This document shows positions 21,664 through 34,321 of a DNA stretch of 64,000 bases, one piece after another. Made by a program: the position numbers and the translations under genes. Every line of letters begins with the position of its first letter. Position 1 is the stretch's first letter. Below the pieces are notes generated by a model, which saw only the letters and a program-made list of their open reading frames with translations, made no database searches and was not told the DNA's origin. The DNA comes from Agelas oroides. Lineage: Eukaryota; Porifera; Demospongiae; Agelasida; Agelasidae. The DNA lies in contig OX422199.1 of the NCBI GenBank assembly GCA_949130485.1, positions 5,202,902-5,266,901 of the forward strand, read 5' to 3'.

Positions 21664-22645
21664 TAGGGATGCGGCTAATATGCGGGCATAGTTTCCGGAA
21701 TAATCGGTAGCTCTGCAGAGCGGGCATAATCGGGAATAATTGGAGAGCAACATTGAGCACGCTAGGAGCGGGTATAAAGCTGTTAGACAGTGGCGGATTT
21801 AGGGGGGGTAAGGGGGGTGCAAATGCACCCCCCTTTGGCGGCTAGTAATGTATTTTGCGTACATAACTGCACGAGTCCATCAAATGATTATGCAGCAGTG
21901 GCATGCATGCAGCAACAACAACCAGGCACAGTTACACACGTATCAGTTCCTTACTGATCTCCAGACGTTTGACTAGGCCTAGAGTTGCTTCGAGATATTC
22001 AGTTCGGCCCGAGGGGTCCGCCACGGCGTGCCTCGGCGTACGAGATTTCGAAATCCACTGGATTTCACGTGGATTTCGGATTTCAGAGTGGATTTCTGGA
22101 TTTCACAGTGGATTTCTGGATTTCAGTTTGGATTTCTGCCGACAGGTTTCTTAAAACAACACTGTCGGACAGTGTACGAGATTTCTTTTGTGACGGACCC
22201 CTCGGTTTGGCCTTCCAGCTATATTTTGTATGAATGCGTTCACGTGACCGAAAGTGGGCGTGGCAACCCAAAAATTTTCGGCGCGCTTCGCGCGCCAGTG
22301 ACTCAACCCCCCTTTCTAAATTTCTAGATCCGCCACTGTTAGAGGTGTGCTTTTCTATTCATAAGGGATGTTTCATGTCTGACTCCTCCTTTGTGGTGAA
22401 GCTTGCTTTGATAAAGTCATGATAAAAGCAGGTAAGTTGCACTACACTCTAAAGGATGGATCAGCAGCTAGCTAATTTTGTCGGTGTGCGGAACTTGGGG
22501 GGCGCAGTTTTAACTAAGTTTTATTAATGGATGGACTTGCTGTATGAGCATAACAGGGACACACCAAGAGCATAATTGGACATAGTTTGAAGCATTCTAG
22601 CATAGCATAAACGGTAAATTTTTGAGCATAATAGCCTCATCCCTA
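21664..22645. mobile_element. hAT-like non-autonomous element, 982 bp, inside unit F1
   Basis: The ends are TAGGGATGCGGCTA and TAGCCTCATCCCTA. A perfect 8-bp duplication GATATTGG lies at 21,656-21,663 and 22,646-22,653. It is absent from all other units, so it arrived after the array formed. No intact transposase is present; the element contains a further insertion. Confidence 0.9.
21788..22338. mobile_element. CAGTGGCGG-ended MITE nested in the hAT-like element, 551 bp
   Basis: TIRs CAGTGGCGGATTTAG and CTAGATCCGCCACTG are flanked by TTAGA on both sides (21,783-21,787 and 22,339-22,343). If the adjoining A/T is counted as TIR the duplication is TAG instead. The interior has a short degenerate tandem repeat around GTGGATTTCTGGATTTCA at 22,045-22,140. 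Confidence 0.85.
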
Positions 22646-22712
22646 GATATTGGAAGCCCTACATACTTCGTGCGACCAAGCGCGGCGCGCGGGTGACGGT
22701 CGTACGATAATG

Positions 22713-22742
<30 letters not shown>

Positions 22743-22744
<2 letters not shown>

Positions 22745-23914
22745 TAGATGAATGCAGGGCATTGTGGGGCGAGCCTGAGCAAGCAGTATGCCAAGGACTA
22801 CAATTGCGCATGCGCAGTTCATACACACGCGCGCGTACCCCTTCGCACTTGTCGAGGTGTCGAAGTTGGCGTGGCGTTTAGTAAGAAGTAAAGTTGCTGT
22901 TTGCTTACTGTGCCTCATCCAAGTGTAGAAATGACAAAGGCAGCGTTGTACGTTATTCACACAGGAATGACCTCGTAATTGAAAGTCTTCAATTCTTGGC
23001 CAACCCACATCTAGTTTTCTGCTTAGGGGTGAGAAACAATGAATTGGTTTGGAAGAGGCTAACATGCAATTTTTTGTGTACACAATCACCGTTATGGTTT
23101 ATCAATTTATGTTGTAAACAACATGACATTACACTAATAACGATATAAAAGTGATGACATAATATTTCCTGTTTGCATGAGAGCTTACATTGGAGTTTCT
23201 ATCGACCAAATGAGCTTCAAATGGTAGTTTTTTACACATTGCCAGTGAGTTAGTGGATGTTGGTTGGTTCAGTTTTTCCATTAGGGCTGTGTCATTGCTA
23301 TCTCAACACCATTGTTGGTAGCCACAAAAGTTTTCCATTTTTTCTATGACATTTTCTCTGAGAGTTTCTACTCCAGGTTGCTGAACGTTGTGCTGGCTAG
23401 AAAAGTCTATATTTGCATCATCATTGTCTCTGGCAGATTGTGTAGTGGAGACAATTGTGGCAAATGCTTCCCATTCTTGCTTACCTGGGTAGCCTCGTTC
23501 CCAGGCTCTCCCCGCTAAGAAGGGCCCTCCCCCCTCTTAGTGGGGAGAGCCTGGGAACGAGGCTACACCTGGGTACAGTTCACTGAAATCACACAGCTAT
23601 TGCTTGAATTCTTTGTTGTTAAAGATCACCTGACGGATGGTGTCCTTTTCCTCCTTGACGTCGGCTTCTTCTCTTGCGGTCACGGAAGCCATGTACGCTA
23701 ATGCGCTATTGGAAGCCCTACATACTTCATGCGACCAAGCGCGGCGCGCGGGTGATTATCTTGCGGTCACGGAAGCCATGTAGAATGCGAAGCCCTACAT
23801 ACTTCGTGCGACCAAGCGCGGCGCGCGGGTGACGGTCGTACGATAATGATAATAATACATATATGAAATCTCCCAGCTGTACCGTCTATGTGGGGCTCGC
23901 TCAGGCTCGCCCCA
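22743..23914 (+). repeat. 1.2-kb unit F2 (type B1)
   Basis: B1 lacks the type-A segment, starts ACTAGATG, keeps CTTGTCGAGGTGTCGAAG and has a complete hairpin. The downstream ~62-bp linker at 23,846-23,911 is in reverse orientation (TACATATATG first). Confidence 0.95.
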
Positions 23915-25091
23915 ACTAGATGAATGCAGGGCATTGTGGGGCGAGCCTGAGCAAGCAGTATGCCAAGGACTACAATTGCGCATGCGCAGTTCATACACAC
24001 GCGCGCGTACCCCTTCGCACTTGTCGAGGTGTCGAAGTTGGCGTGGCGTTTAGTAAGAAGTAAAGTTGCTGTTTGCTTACTGTGCTTCGTCCAAGTGTAG
24101 AAATGACAAAGGCAGCGTTGTACGTTGTTCACACAGGAATGACCTCGTAATTGAAAGTCTTCAATTCTTGGCCAACCCACAATCTAGTTTTCTGCTTAGG
24201 GGTGAGAAACAATGAATTGGTTTGGAAGAGGCTAACATGCAATTTTTTGTGTACACAATCACCGTTATGGTTTATCAATTTTTGTTGTAAACAACGTGAC
24301 ATTACACTAATAACGATAAAAGTGATGACGTAATGTTTCCTGTTTGCATGAGAGCTTACATTGGAGTTTCTATCGACCAAATGAGCTTCAAATGGTAGTT
24401 TTTTACACATTGCCAGTGAGTTAGTGGATGTTGGTTGGTTCAGTTTTTCCATTAGGGCTGTGTCGTTGCTATCTCAACACCATTGTTGGTAGCCACAAAA
24501 GTTTTCCATTTTTTCTATGACATTTTCTCTGAGAGTTTCTACTCCAGGTTGCTGAACGTTGTGCTGGCTAGAAAAGTCTATATTTGCATCATCATTGTCT
24601 CTGGCAGATTGTGTAGTGGAGACAATTGTGGCAAATGCTTCCCATTCTTGCTTACCTGGGTAGCCTCGTTCCCAGGCTCTCCCCGCTAAGAAGGGCCCTC
24701 CCCCCTCTTAGTGGGGAGAGCCTGGGAACGAGGCTACACCTGGGTACAGTTCACTGAAATCACACAGCTATTGCTTGAATTCTTTGTTGTTAAAGATCAC
24801 CTGACGGATGGTGTCCTTTTCCTCCTTGACGTCGGCTTCTTCTCTTGCGGTCACGGAAGCCATGTACGCTAATGCGCTATTGGAAGCCCTACATACTTCA
24901 TGCGACCAAGCGCGGCGCGCGGGTGATTCTCTTGCGGTCACGGAAGCCATGTATGCGAATGCGAAGCCCTACATACTTCGTGCGACCAAGCGCGGCGCGC
25001 GGGTGACGGTCGTACGATAATGATAATAATTGGGGCGAGCCTGAGCGAGCCCCACATAGACGGTACAGCTGGGAGATTTCATATATGTATT
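23915..25091 (+). repeat. 1.2-kb unit F3 (type B1)
   Basis: Same markers as F2. Its linker, 25,027-25,090, is in forward orientation (TTGGGGCGAGCC first). Confidence 0.95.
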
Positions 25092-26352
25092 ACTAGATGA
25101 ATGCAGGGCATTGTGGGGCGAGCCTGAGCAAGCAGCATGCCAAGGACTAAAATTGTGCATACGCAGTTCGTATACACGCGTGCCCTTTCGCACTTCTTGT
25201 CGAGGTGTCGAAGTTGGCGTGGCGTTTAGTAAGAAGTGAAGTTGCTGTTTGTCTACTGTGCCTCATCCGAGTGTATAAATGACAAAGGCAGTGTTGTACA
25301 TTATTCACACAGGAATGACCTCGTAATTGAAAGTCTTCAATTCCATTGGCCAACCCACATCTAGTTTTCTGCTTAGGGATGAGAAACAATGAACTGATTT
25401 GGAAGAGGCTAACATGCAATTTTTTGTGTACACAATCACCGTTATGGTTTTATCAATTTTTGTTGTAAACAACATGACATTAGTGTGATATAAAAGTGAT
25501 GACATAATATTTCCTGTTTACATGAGAGCTTACATTGGAGTTTCTATTGACCAAATGAGCTTCAAATGGTGTATGGTGGTAGTTTTTATACACATTGCCA
25601 GTGAGTTAGTGGATGTTGGTTGGTTCAGTTTTTCCATTAGGGCTGTGTCATTGCTATCTCAACACCATTGTTGGTAGCCACAAAAGTTTTCCATATTTTC
25701 TGTGACATCATATGGTTTGAAGTTGCAAGGCCTATTAAAGATCACATGAATCATTCCATTTTCTCTGAGAGTTTCAACTCAAGGTTGCTGAACGTCGTGC
25801 TGGCTAGAAGAGTCTACATTTTGCATCATGATTGTGTCTGGCAGATTGTGTAGTGGAGACAACCGTGGCAAATGCTTCTCATTCTTGCTTACCTGGGTAG
25901 CCTCGTTCCCAGGCTCTCCCCGCTAAGAAGGGCCCTCCCCCCTCTTAGTGGGGAGAGCCTGGGAACGAGGCTACACCTGGGTACAGTTCACTGAAATCAC
26001 ACAGCTATTGCTTGAATTCTTTGTTGTTAAAGATCACCTGACGGATGGCGTCCTTTTCCTCCTTGACGTCGTCTTCTCTAGCGATCACGGAAGCCATGTA
26101 CGCTAATGCGATATTGGAAGCCCTACATCTTCGTGCGACCAAGCGCGGCGCGCGGGTGATTCTCTTGCGGTTACGGAAGCCATGTATGCGAATGCGATAT
26201 TGGAAGCCCTACATACTTCGTGCGACCAAGCGCGGCGCGCGGGTGACGGTCGTACGATAATGATAATAATAATAATAATAATGATGATAATACATATATG
26301 ATTTCGTCCAGCTGTACCGTCTATGTGGGGCTCGCTCAGGCTCGCCCCAATT
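25092..26352 (+). repeat. 1.2-kb unit F4 (type A)
   Basis: Carries the GGCCTATTAAAGATCACATG segment. Nearly identical to F1 without its insertions. Reverse-orientation linker near 26,285-26,350. Confidence 0.95.
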
Positions 26353-27469
26353 ACTAGAGGAATGCAGGGCATTGTGGGGCGAGCCTGAGCAAGCAGTATG
26401 CCAAGGACTACAATTGCGCATACGCAGTTCGTACACACGCGCGCGTACCCCTTCGCACTTGTGTCGAAGTTGGCGTGGCGTTTAGTAAGAAGTAAAGTTG
26501 CTGTTTGCTTACTGTGCCTCATCCAAGTGTAGAAATGACAAAGGCAGCGTTGTACATTATTCACACAGGAATGACCTCGTAATTGAAAGTCTTCAATTCT
26601 TGGCCAACCCACATCTAGTTTTCTGCTTAGGGGTGAGAAACAATGAATTGGTTTGGAAGAGGCTAACATGCAATTTTTTGTGTACACAATCACCGTTATG
26701 GTTTATCAATTTTTGTTGTAAACAACATGACATTACACTAATAACGATATAAAAGTGATGACATAATATTTCCTGTTTGCATGAGAGCTTACATTGGAGT
26801 TTCTATCAACCAAATGAGCTTCAAATGGTAGTTTTTTACACATTGCCAGTGAGTTAGTGGATGTTGGTTGGTTCAGTTTTTCCATTAGGGCTGTGTCATT
26901 GCTATCTCAACACCATTGTTGGTAGCCACAAAAGTTTTCCATTTTTTCTATGACATTTTCTCTGAGAGTTTCTACTCCAGGTTGCTGAACGTCGTGCTGG
27001 CTAGAAAAGTCTATATTTGCATCATCATTGTCTCTGGCAGATTGTGTAGTGGAGACAATTGTGGCAAATGCTTCCCATTCTTGCTTACCTGGGTAGCCTC
27101 GTTCCCAGGCTCTCCCCGCTAAGAAGGGCCCTCCCCCCTCTTAGTGGGGAGAGCCTGGGAATTAAAGATCACCTGACGGATGGTGTCCTTTTCCTCCTTG
27201 ACGTCGGCTTCTTCTCTTGCGGTCACGGAAGCCATGTATGCTAATGCGCTATTGGAAGCCCTACATACTTCATGCGACCAAGCGCGGCGCGCGGGTGATT
27301 CTCTTGCGGTCACGGAAGCCATGTATGCGAATGCGAAGCCCTACATACTTCGTGCGACCAAGCGCGGCGCGCGGGTGACGGTCGTACGATAATGATAATA
27401 ATGATAATTGGGGCGAGCCTGAGCGAGCCCCACATAGACGGTACAACTGGGCGAAATCATATATGTATT
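26353..27469 (+). repeat. 1.2-kb unit F5 (type B2)
   Basis: B2 starts ACTAGAGG, has a short deletion giving CTTGTGTCGAAG, and lacks ~60 bp after GAGCCTGGGAA, so the hairpin's right end and its flank are gone and TTAAAGATCACC follows directly. Forward linker. Confidence 0.95.
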
Positions 27470-28666
27470 ACTAGATGAATGCAGGGCATTGTGGGGCGAG
27501 CCTGAGCAAGCAGTATGCCAAGGACTACAATTGCGCATGCGCAGTTCGTACACACGCGCGCGTACCCTTTCGCACTTGTCGAGGTGTCGAAGTTGGCGTG
27601 GTGTTTAGTAAGAAGTAAAGTTGCTGTTTGCTTACTGTGCCTCATCCAAGTGTAGAAATGACAAAGGCAGCGTTGTACATTATTCACACAGGAATGACCT
27701 CGTAATTGAAAGTCTTCAATTCTTGGCCAACCCACATCTAGTTTTCTGCTTAGGGGTGAGAAACAATGAATTGGTTTGGAAGAGGCTAACATGCAATTTT
27801 TTGTGTACACAATCACCGTTATGGTTTATCAATTTTTGTTGTAAACAACATGACATTACACTAATAATGATATCAAAGTGATGACATAATATTTCCTGTT
27901 TGCATGAGAGCTTACATTGGAGTTTCTATCGACCAAATGAGCTTCAAATGGTAGTTTTTTACACATTGCCAGTGAGTTAGTGGACGTTGGTTGGTTCAGT
28001 TTTTCCATTAGGGCTGTGTCATTGCTATCTCAACACCATTGTTGGTAGCCACAAAAGTTTTCCATTTTTTCGATGACATTTTCTCTGAGAGTTTCTACTC
28101 CAGGTTGCTGAACGTCGTGCTGGCTAGAAGAGTCTATATTTTGCATCATCATTGTCTCTGGCAGATTGTGTAGTGGAGACAATTGTGGCAAATGCTTCCC
28201 ATTCTTGCTTACCTGGGTAGCCTCGTTCCCAGGCTCTCCCCACTAAGAAGGGCCCTCCCCCCTCTTAGTTGGGAGAGCCTGGGAACGAGGCTACACCTGG
28301 GTACAGTTCACTGAAATCACACAGCTATTGCTTGAATTCTTTGTTGTTAAAGATCACCTGACGGATGGTGTCCTTTTCCTCCTTGACGTCGGCTTTTTCT
28401 CTTGCGGTCACGGAAGCCATGTACGCTAATGCGCTATTGGAAGCCCTACATACTTCATGCGACCAAGCGCGGCGCGCGGGTGATTCTCTTGCGGTCACGG
28501 AAGCCATGTATGCGAATGCGAAGCCCTACATACTTCGTGCGACCAAGCGCGGCGCGCGGGTGACGGTCGTACGATAATGATAATAATAATAATAATTGGG
28601 GCGAGCCTGAGCGAGCCCCACATAGACGGTACAACTGGACGAAATCATATATGTATTATCATCATT
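27470..28666 (+). repeat. 1.2-kb unit F6 (type B1)
   Basis: Complete hairpin and CTTGTCGAGGTGTCG present. Forward linker near 28,596-28,660. Confidence 0.95.
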
Positions 28667-29786
28667 ACTAGAGGAATGCAGGGCATTGTGGGGCGAGCCT
28701 GAGCAAGCAGTATGCCAAGGACTACAATTGCGCATGCGCAGTTCGTACACACGCGCGCGTACCCCTTCGCACTTGTGTCGAAGTTGGCGTGGCGTTTAGT
28801 AAGAAGTAAAGTTGCTGTTTGCTTACTGTGCCTCATCCAAGTGTAGAAATGACAAAGGCAGCGTTGTACATTATTCACACAGGAATGACCTCGTAATTGA
28901 AAGTCTTCAATTCTTGGCCAACCCACATCTAGTTTTCTGCTTAGGGGTGAGAAACAATGAATTGGTTTGGAAGAGGCTAACATGCAATTTTTTGTGTACA
29001 CAATCACTGTTATGGTTTATCAATTTTTGTTGTAAACAACATGACATTACACTAATAATGATATAAAAGTGATGACATAATATTTCCTGTTTGCATGAGA
29101 GCTTACATTGGAGTTTCTATCAACCAAATGAGCTTCAAATGGTAGTTTTTTACACATTGCCAGTGAGTTAGTGGATGTTGGTTGGTTCAGTTTTTCCATT
29201 AGGGCTGTGTCATTGCTATCTCAACACCATTGTTGGTAGCCACAAAAGTTTTCCATTTTTTCTATGACATTTTCTCTGAGAGTTTCTACTCCAGGTTGCT
29301 GAACGTCGTGCTGGCTAGAAAAGTCTATATTTGCATCATCATTGTCTCTGGCAGATTGTGTAGTGGAGACAATTGTGGCAAATGCTTCCCATTCTTGCTT
29401 ACCTGGGTAGCCTCGTTCCCAGGCTCTCCCCGCTAAGAAGGGCCCTCCCCCCTCTTAGTGGGGAGAGCCTGGGAATTAAAGATCACCAGACGGATGGTGT
29501 CCTTTTCCTCCTTGACGTCGGCTTCTTCTCTTGCGGTCACGGAAGCCATGTATGCTAATGCGCTATTGGAAGCCCTACATACTTCATGCGACCAAGCGCG
29601 GCGCGCGGGTGATTCTCTTGCGGTCACGGAAGCCATGTATGCGAATGCGAAGCCCTACATACTTCGTGCGACCAAGCGCGGCGCGCGGGTGACGGTCGTA
29701 CGATAATGATAATAATGATAATACATATATGAAATCTCCCAGTTGTACCGTCTATGTGGGGCTCGCTCAGGCTCGCCCCAATTATT
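28667..29786 (+). repeat. 1.2-kb unit F7 (type B2)
   Basis: ACTAGAGG start with the same short and ~60-bp deletions as F5. Reverse linker. Confidence 0.95.
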
Positions 29787-30906
29787 ACTAGAGGAATGCA
29801 GGGCATTGTGGGGCGAGCCTGAGCAAGCAGTATGCCAAGGACTACAATTGCGCATGCGCGGTTCGTACACACGCGCGCGTACCCCTTCGCACTTGTGTCG
29901 AAGTTGGCGTGGCGTTTAGTAAGAAGTAAAGTTGCTGTTTGCTTACTGTGCCTCATCCAAGTGTAGAAATGACAAAGGCAGCGTTGTACATTATTCACAC
30001 AGGAATGACCTCGTAATTGAAAGTCTTCAATTCATTGCCAACCCACATCTAGTTTTCTGCTTAGGGGTGAGAAACAATGAATTGGTTTGGAAGAGGCTAA
30101 CATGCAATTTTTTGTGTACACAATCACCGTTATGGTTTATCAATTTTTGTTGTAAACAACATGACATTACACTAATAACGATATAAAAGTGATGACATAA
30201 TATTTCCTGTTTGCATGAGAGCTTACATTGGAGTTTCTATCAACCAAATGAGCTTCAAATGGTAGTTTTTTACACATTGCCAGTGAGTTAGTGGATGTTG
30301 GTTGGTTCAGTTTTTCCATTAGGGCTGTGTCATTGCTATCTCAACACCATTGTTGGTAGCCACAAAAGTTTTCCATTTTTTCTATGACATTTTCTCTGAG
30401 AGTTTCTACTCCAGGTTGCTGAACGTCGTGCTGGCTAGAAAAGTCTATATTTGCATCATCATTGTCTCTGGCAGATTGTGTAGTGGAGACAATTGTGGCA
30501 AATGCTTCCCATTCTTGCTTACCTGGGTAGCCTCGTTCCCAGGCTCTCCCCGCTAAGAAGGGCCCTCCCCCCTCTTAGTGGGGAGAGCCTGGGAATTAAA
30601 GATCACCTGACGGATGGTGTCCTTTTCCTCCTTGACGTCGGCTTCTTCTCTTGCGGTCACGGAAGCCATGTATGCTAATGCGCTATTGGAAGCCCTACAT
30701 ACTTCATGCGACCAAGCGCGGCGCGCGGGTGATTCTCTTGCGGTCACGGAAGCCATGTATGCGAATGCGAAGCCCTACATACTTCGTGCGACCAAGCGCG
30801 GCGCGCGGGTGACGGTCGTACGATAATGATAATAATGATAATACATATATGAAATCTCCCAGTTGTACCGTCTATGTGGGGCTCGCTCAGGCTCGCCCCA
30901 ATTATT
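29787..30906 (+). repeat. 1.2-kb unit F8 (type B2)
   Basis: Same three B2 markers. Reverse linker. F7 and F8 have the same length, 1120 bp. Confidence 0.95.
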
Positions 30907-32080
30907 ACTAGATGAATGCAGGGCATTGTGGGGCGAGCCTGAGCAAGCAGTATGCCAAGGACTACAATTGCGCATGCGCAGTTCGTACACACGCGCGCGC
31001 GTACCCCTTCGCACTTGTCGAGGTGTCGAAGTTGTCGTAGCGTTTAGTAAGAAGTAAAGTTGCTGTTTGCTTACTGTGCCTCATCCAAGTGTAGAAATGA
31101 CAAAGGCAGCGTTGTACATTATTCACACAGGAATGACCTCGTAATTGAAAGTCTTCAATTCTTGGCCAACCCACATCTAGTTTTCTGCTTAGGGGTGAGA
31201 AACAATGAATTGGTTTGGAAGAGGCTAACATGCAATTTTTTGTGTACACAATCACCGTTATGGTTTATCAATTTTTGTTGTAAACAACATGACATTACGA
31301 TATAAAAGTGATGACATAATATTTCCTGTTTGCATGAGAGCTTACATTGGAGTTTCTATCGACCAAATGAGCTTCAAATGGTAGTTTTTTACACATTGCC
31401 AGTGAGTTAGTGGATGTTGTTTGGTTCAGTTTTTCCATTAGGGCTGTGTCATTGCTATCTCAACACCATTGTTGGTAGCCACAAAAGTTTTCCATTTTTT
31501 CTATGACATTTTCTCTGAGAGTTTCTACTCCAGGTTGCTGAACGTCATGCTGGCTAGAAAAGTCTATATTTGCATCATCATTATCTCTGGCAGATTGTGT
31601 AGTGGAGACAATTGTGGCAAATGCTTCCCATTCTTGCTTACCTGGTTAGCCTCGTTCCCAGGCTCTCCCCGCTAAGAAGGGCCCTCCCCCCTCTTAGTGG
31701 GGAGAGCCTGGGAACGAGGCTACACCTGGGTACAGTTCACTGAAATCACACAGCTATTGCTTGAATTCTTTGTTGTTAAAGATCACCTGACGGATGGTAT
31801 CCTTTTCCTTGACGTCGGCTTCTTCTCTTGCGGTCACGGAAGCCATGTACGCTAATGCGCTATTGGAAGCCCTACATACTTCATGCGACCAAGCGCGGCG
31901 CGCGGGTGATTCTCTTGCGGTCACGGAAGCCATGTATGCGAATGCGAAGCCCTACATACTTCGTGCGACCAAGCGCGGCGCGCGGGTGACGGTCGTACGA
32001 TAATGATAATAATAATTGGGGCGAGCCTGAGCGAGCCCCACATAGACGGTACAGCTGGGAGATTTCATATATGTATTATT
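30907..32080 (+). repeat. 1.2-kb unit F9 (type B1)
   Basis: ACTAGATG start, undeleted hairpin region. Small private deletion before ACGATATAAAAG near 31,298. Forward linker. Confidence 0.95.
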
Positions 32081-33119
32081 ACTAGAGGAATGCAGGGCAT
32101 TGTGGGGCGAGCCTGAGCAAGCAGTATGCCAAGGACTACAATTGCGCATGCGCAGTTCGTACACAAGCGCGCGTACCCCTTCGCACTTGTGTCGAAGTTG
32201 GCGTGGCGTTTAGTAAGAAGTAAAGTGCTGTTTGCTTACTGTGCCTCATCCAAGTGTAGAAATGACAAAGGCAGCGTTGTACATTATTCACACAGGAATG
32301 ACCTCGTAATTGAAAGTCTTCAATTCTTGGCCAACCCACATCTAGTTTTCTGCTTAGGGGTGAGAAACAATGAATTGGTTTGGAAGAGGCTAACATGCAA
32401 TTTTTTGTGTACACAATCACCGTTATGGTTTATCAATTTTTGTTGTAAACAACATGACATTACACTAATAACAATATAAAAGTGATGACATAATATTTCC
32501 TGTTTGCATGAGAGCTTACATTGGAGTTTCTATCAACCAAATCAGCTTCAAATGGTAGTTTTTTTACACATTGCCAGTGAGTTAGTGGATGTTGGTTGGT
32601 TCAGTTTTTCCATTAGGGCTGTGTCATTGCTATCTCAACACCATTGTTGGTAGCCACAAAAGTTTTCCATTTTTTCTATGACATTTTCTCTGAGAGTTTC
32701 TACTCCAGGTTGCTGAACGTCGTGCTGGCTAGAAAAGTCTATATTTGCATCATCATTGTCTCTGGCAGATTGTGTAGTGGAGACAATTGTGGCAAATGCT
32801 TCCCATTCTTGCTTACCTGGGTAGCCTCGTTCCCAGGCTCTCCCCGCTAAGAAGGGCCCTCCCCCCTCTTAGTGGGGAGAGCCTGGGAATTAAAGATCAC
32901 CTGACGGATGGTGTCCTTTTCCTCCTTGACGTCGGCTTCTTCTCTTGCGGTCACGGAAGCCATGTATGCTAATGCGCTATTAGAAGCCCTACATACTTCA
33001 TGCGACCAAGCGCGGCGCGCGGGTGATTCTCTTGCGGTCACGGAAGCCATGTATGCGAATGCGAAGCCCTACATACTTCGTGCGACCAAGCGCGGCGCGC
33101 GGGTGACGGTCGTACGATA
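32081..33119 (+). repeat. 1.2-kb unit F10 (type B2), last forward unit
   Basis: All B2 markers are present. It ends at GGTCGTACGATAATG, beyond which orientation switches. Confidence 0.95.
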
Positions 33120-33223
33120 ATGATAATAATGATAATAATGATAATAATGATAATACATATATGAAATCTCCCAGTTGTACCGTCTATGTGGGGCTCGCTC
33201 AGGCTCGCCCCAATTATCATTAT
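33120..33223. repeat. Centre of the bidirectional array
   Basis: A GATAATAAT microsatellite and one reverse-orientation linker (33,155-33,214) lie between ACGGTCGTACGATAAT and its inverse ATTATCGTACGACCGT. The inverted arms begin on both sides of this ~105-bp spacer. Confidence 0.9.
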
Positions 33224-34321
33224 CGTACGACCGTCACCCGCGCGCCGCGCTTGGTCGCACGAAGTATGTAGGGCTTCGCATTCGCGTACATGGCTTCCGT
33301 GACCGCAAGAGAATCACCCGCGCGCCGCGCTTGGTCGCATGAAGTATGTAGGGCTTCCAATAGCGCATTAGCGTACATGGCTTCCGTGACCGCAAGAGAA
33401 GAAGCCGACGTCAAGGAAAAGGACACCATCCGTCAGGTGATCTTTAACAACAAAGAATTCAAGCAATAGCTGTGTGATTTCAGTGAACTGTACCCAGGTG
33501 TAGCCTCGTTCCCAGGCTCTCCCCACTAAGAGGGGGGAGGGCCCTTCTTAGCGGGGAGAGCCTGGGAACGAGGCTACCCAGGTAAGCAAGAATGGGAAGC
33601 ATTTGCCACAATTGTCTCCACTACACAATCTGCCAGAGACAATGATGATGCAAATATAGACTTTTCTAGCCAGCATGACGTTCAGCAACCTGGAGTAGAA
33701 ACTCTCAGAGAAAATGTCATAGAAAAAATGGAAAACTTTTGTGGCTACCAACAATGGTGTTGAGATAGCAATGACACAGCCCTAATGGAAAAACTGAACC
33801 AACCAACATCCACTAACTCACTGGCAATGTGTAAAAAACTACCATTTGAAGCTCATTTGGTCGATAGAAACTCCAATGTAAGCTCTCATGCAAACAGGAA
33901 ATATTATGTCATCACTTTTATATCATTATTAGTGTAATGTCATGTTGTTTACAACAAAAATTGATAAACCATAACAGTGATTGTGTACACAAAAAATTGC
34001 ATGTTAGCCTTCCAAACCAATTCATTGTTTCTCACCCCTAAGCAGAAAACTAGATGTGGGTTGGCCAAGAATTGAAGACTTTCAATTACAAGGTCATTCC
34101 TGTGTGAATAATGTACAACGCTGCCTTTGTCATTTCTACACTTGGATGAGGCACAGTAAGCAAACAGCAACTTTACTTCTTACTAAACGCTACGACAACT
34201 TCGACACCTCGACAAGTGCGAAGGGGTACGCGCGCGTGTGTACGAACTGCGCATGCGCAATTGTAGTCCTTGGCATACTGCTTGCTCAGGCTCGCCCCAC
34301 AATGCCCTGCATTCATCTAGT
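33224..34321 (-). repeat. 1.2-kb unit R1 (type B1, inverted)
   Basis: Inverse of the forward B1 unit, with complete hairpin near 33,501-33,576. Ends CATTCATCTAGT. Confidence 0.95.

Larger units (their letters stand above)
20552..22742 (+). repeat. 1.2-kb unit F1 (type A), with nested insertions
   Basis: Unit start ACTAGATGAATGCAGGGC, end GGTCGTACGATAATGAT plus a TAA microsatellite. Type A is marked by an extra segment containing GGCCTATTAAAGATCACATG. A 76-bp hairpin of the TAGCCTCG family lies at 21,358-21,433. An ~80-bp internal duplication (CACGGAAGCCATGTA...GCGCGGCGCGCGGG) lies near the end and is split by the hAT-like element. Confidence 0.95.
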
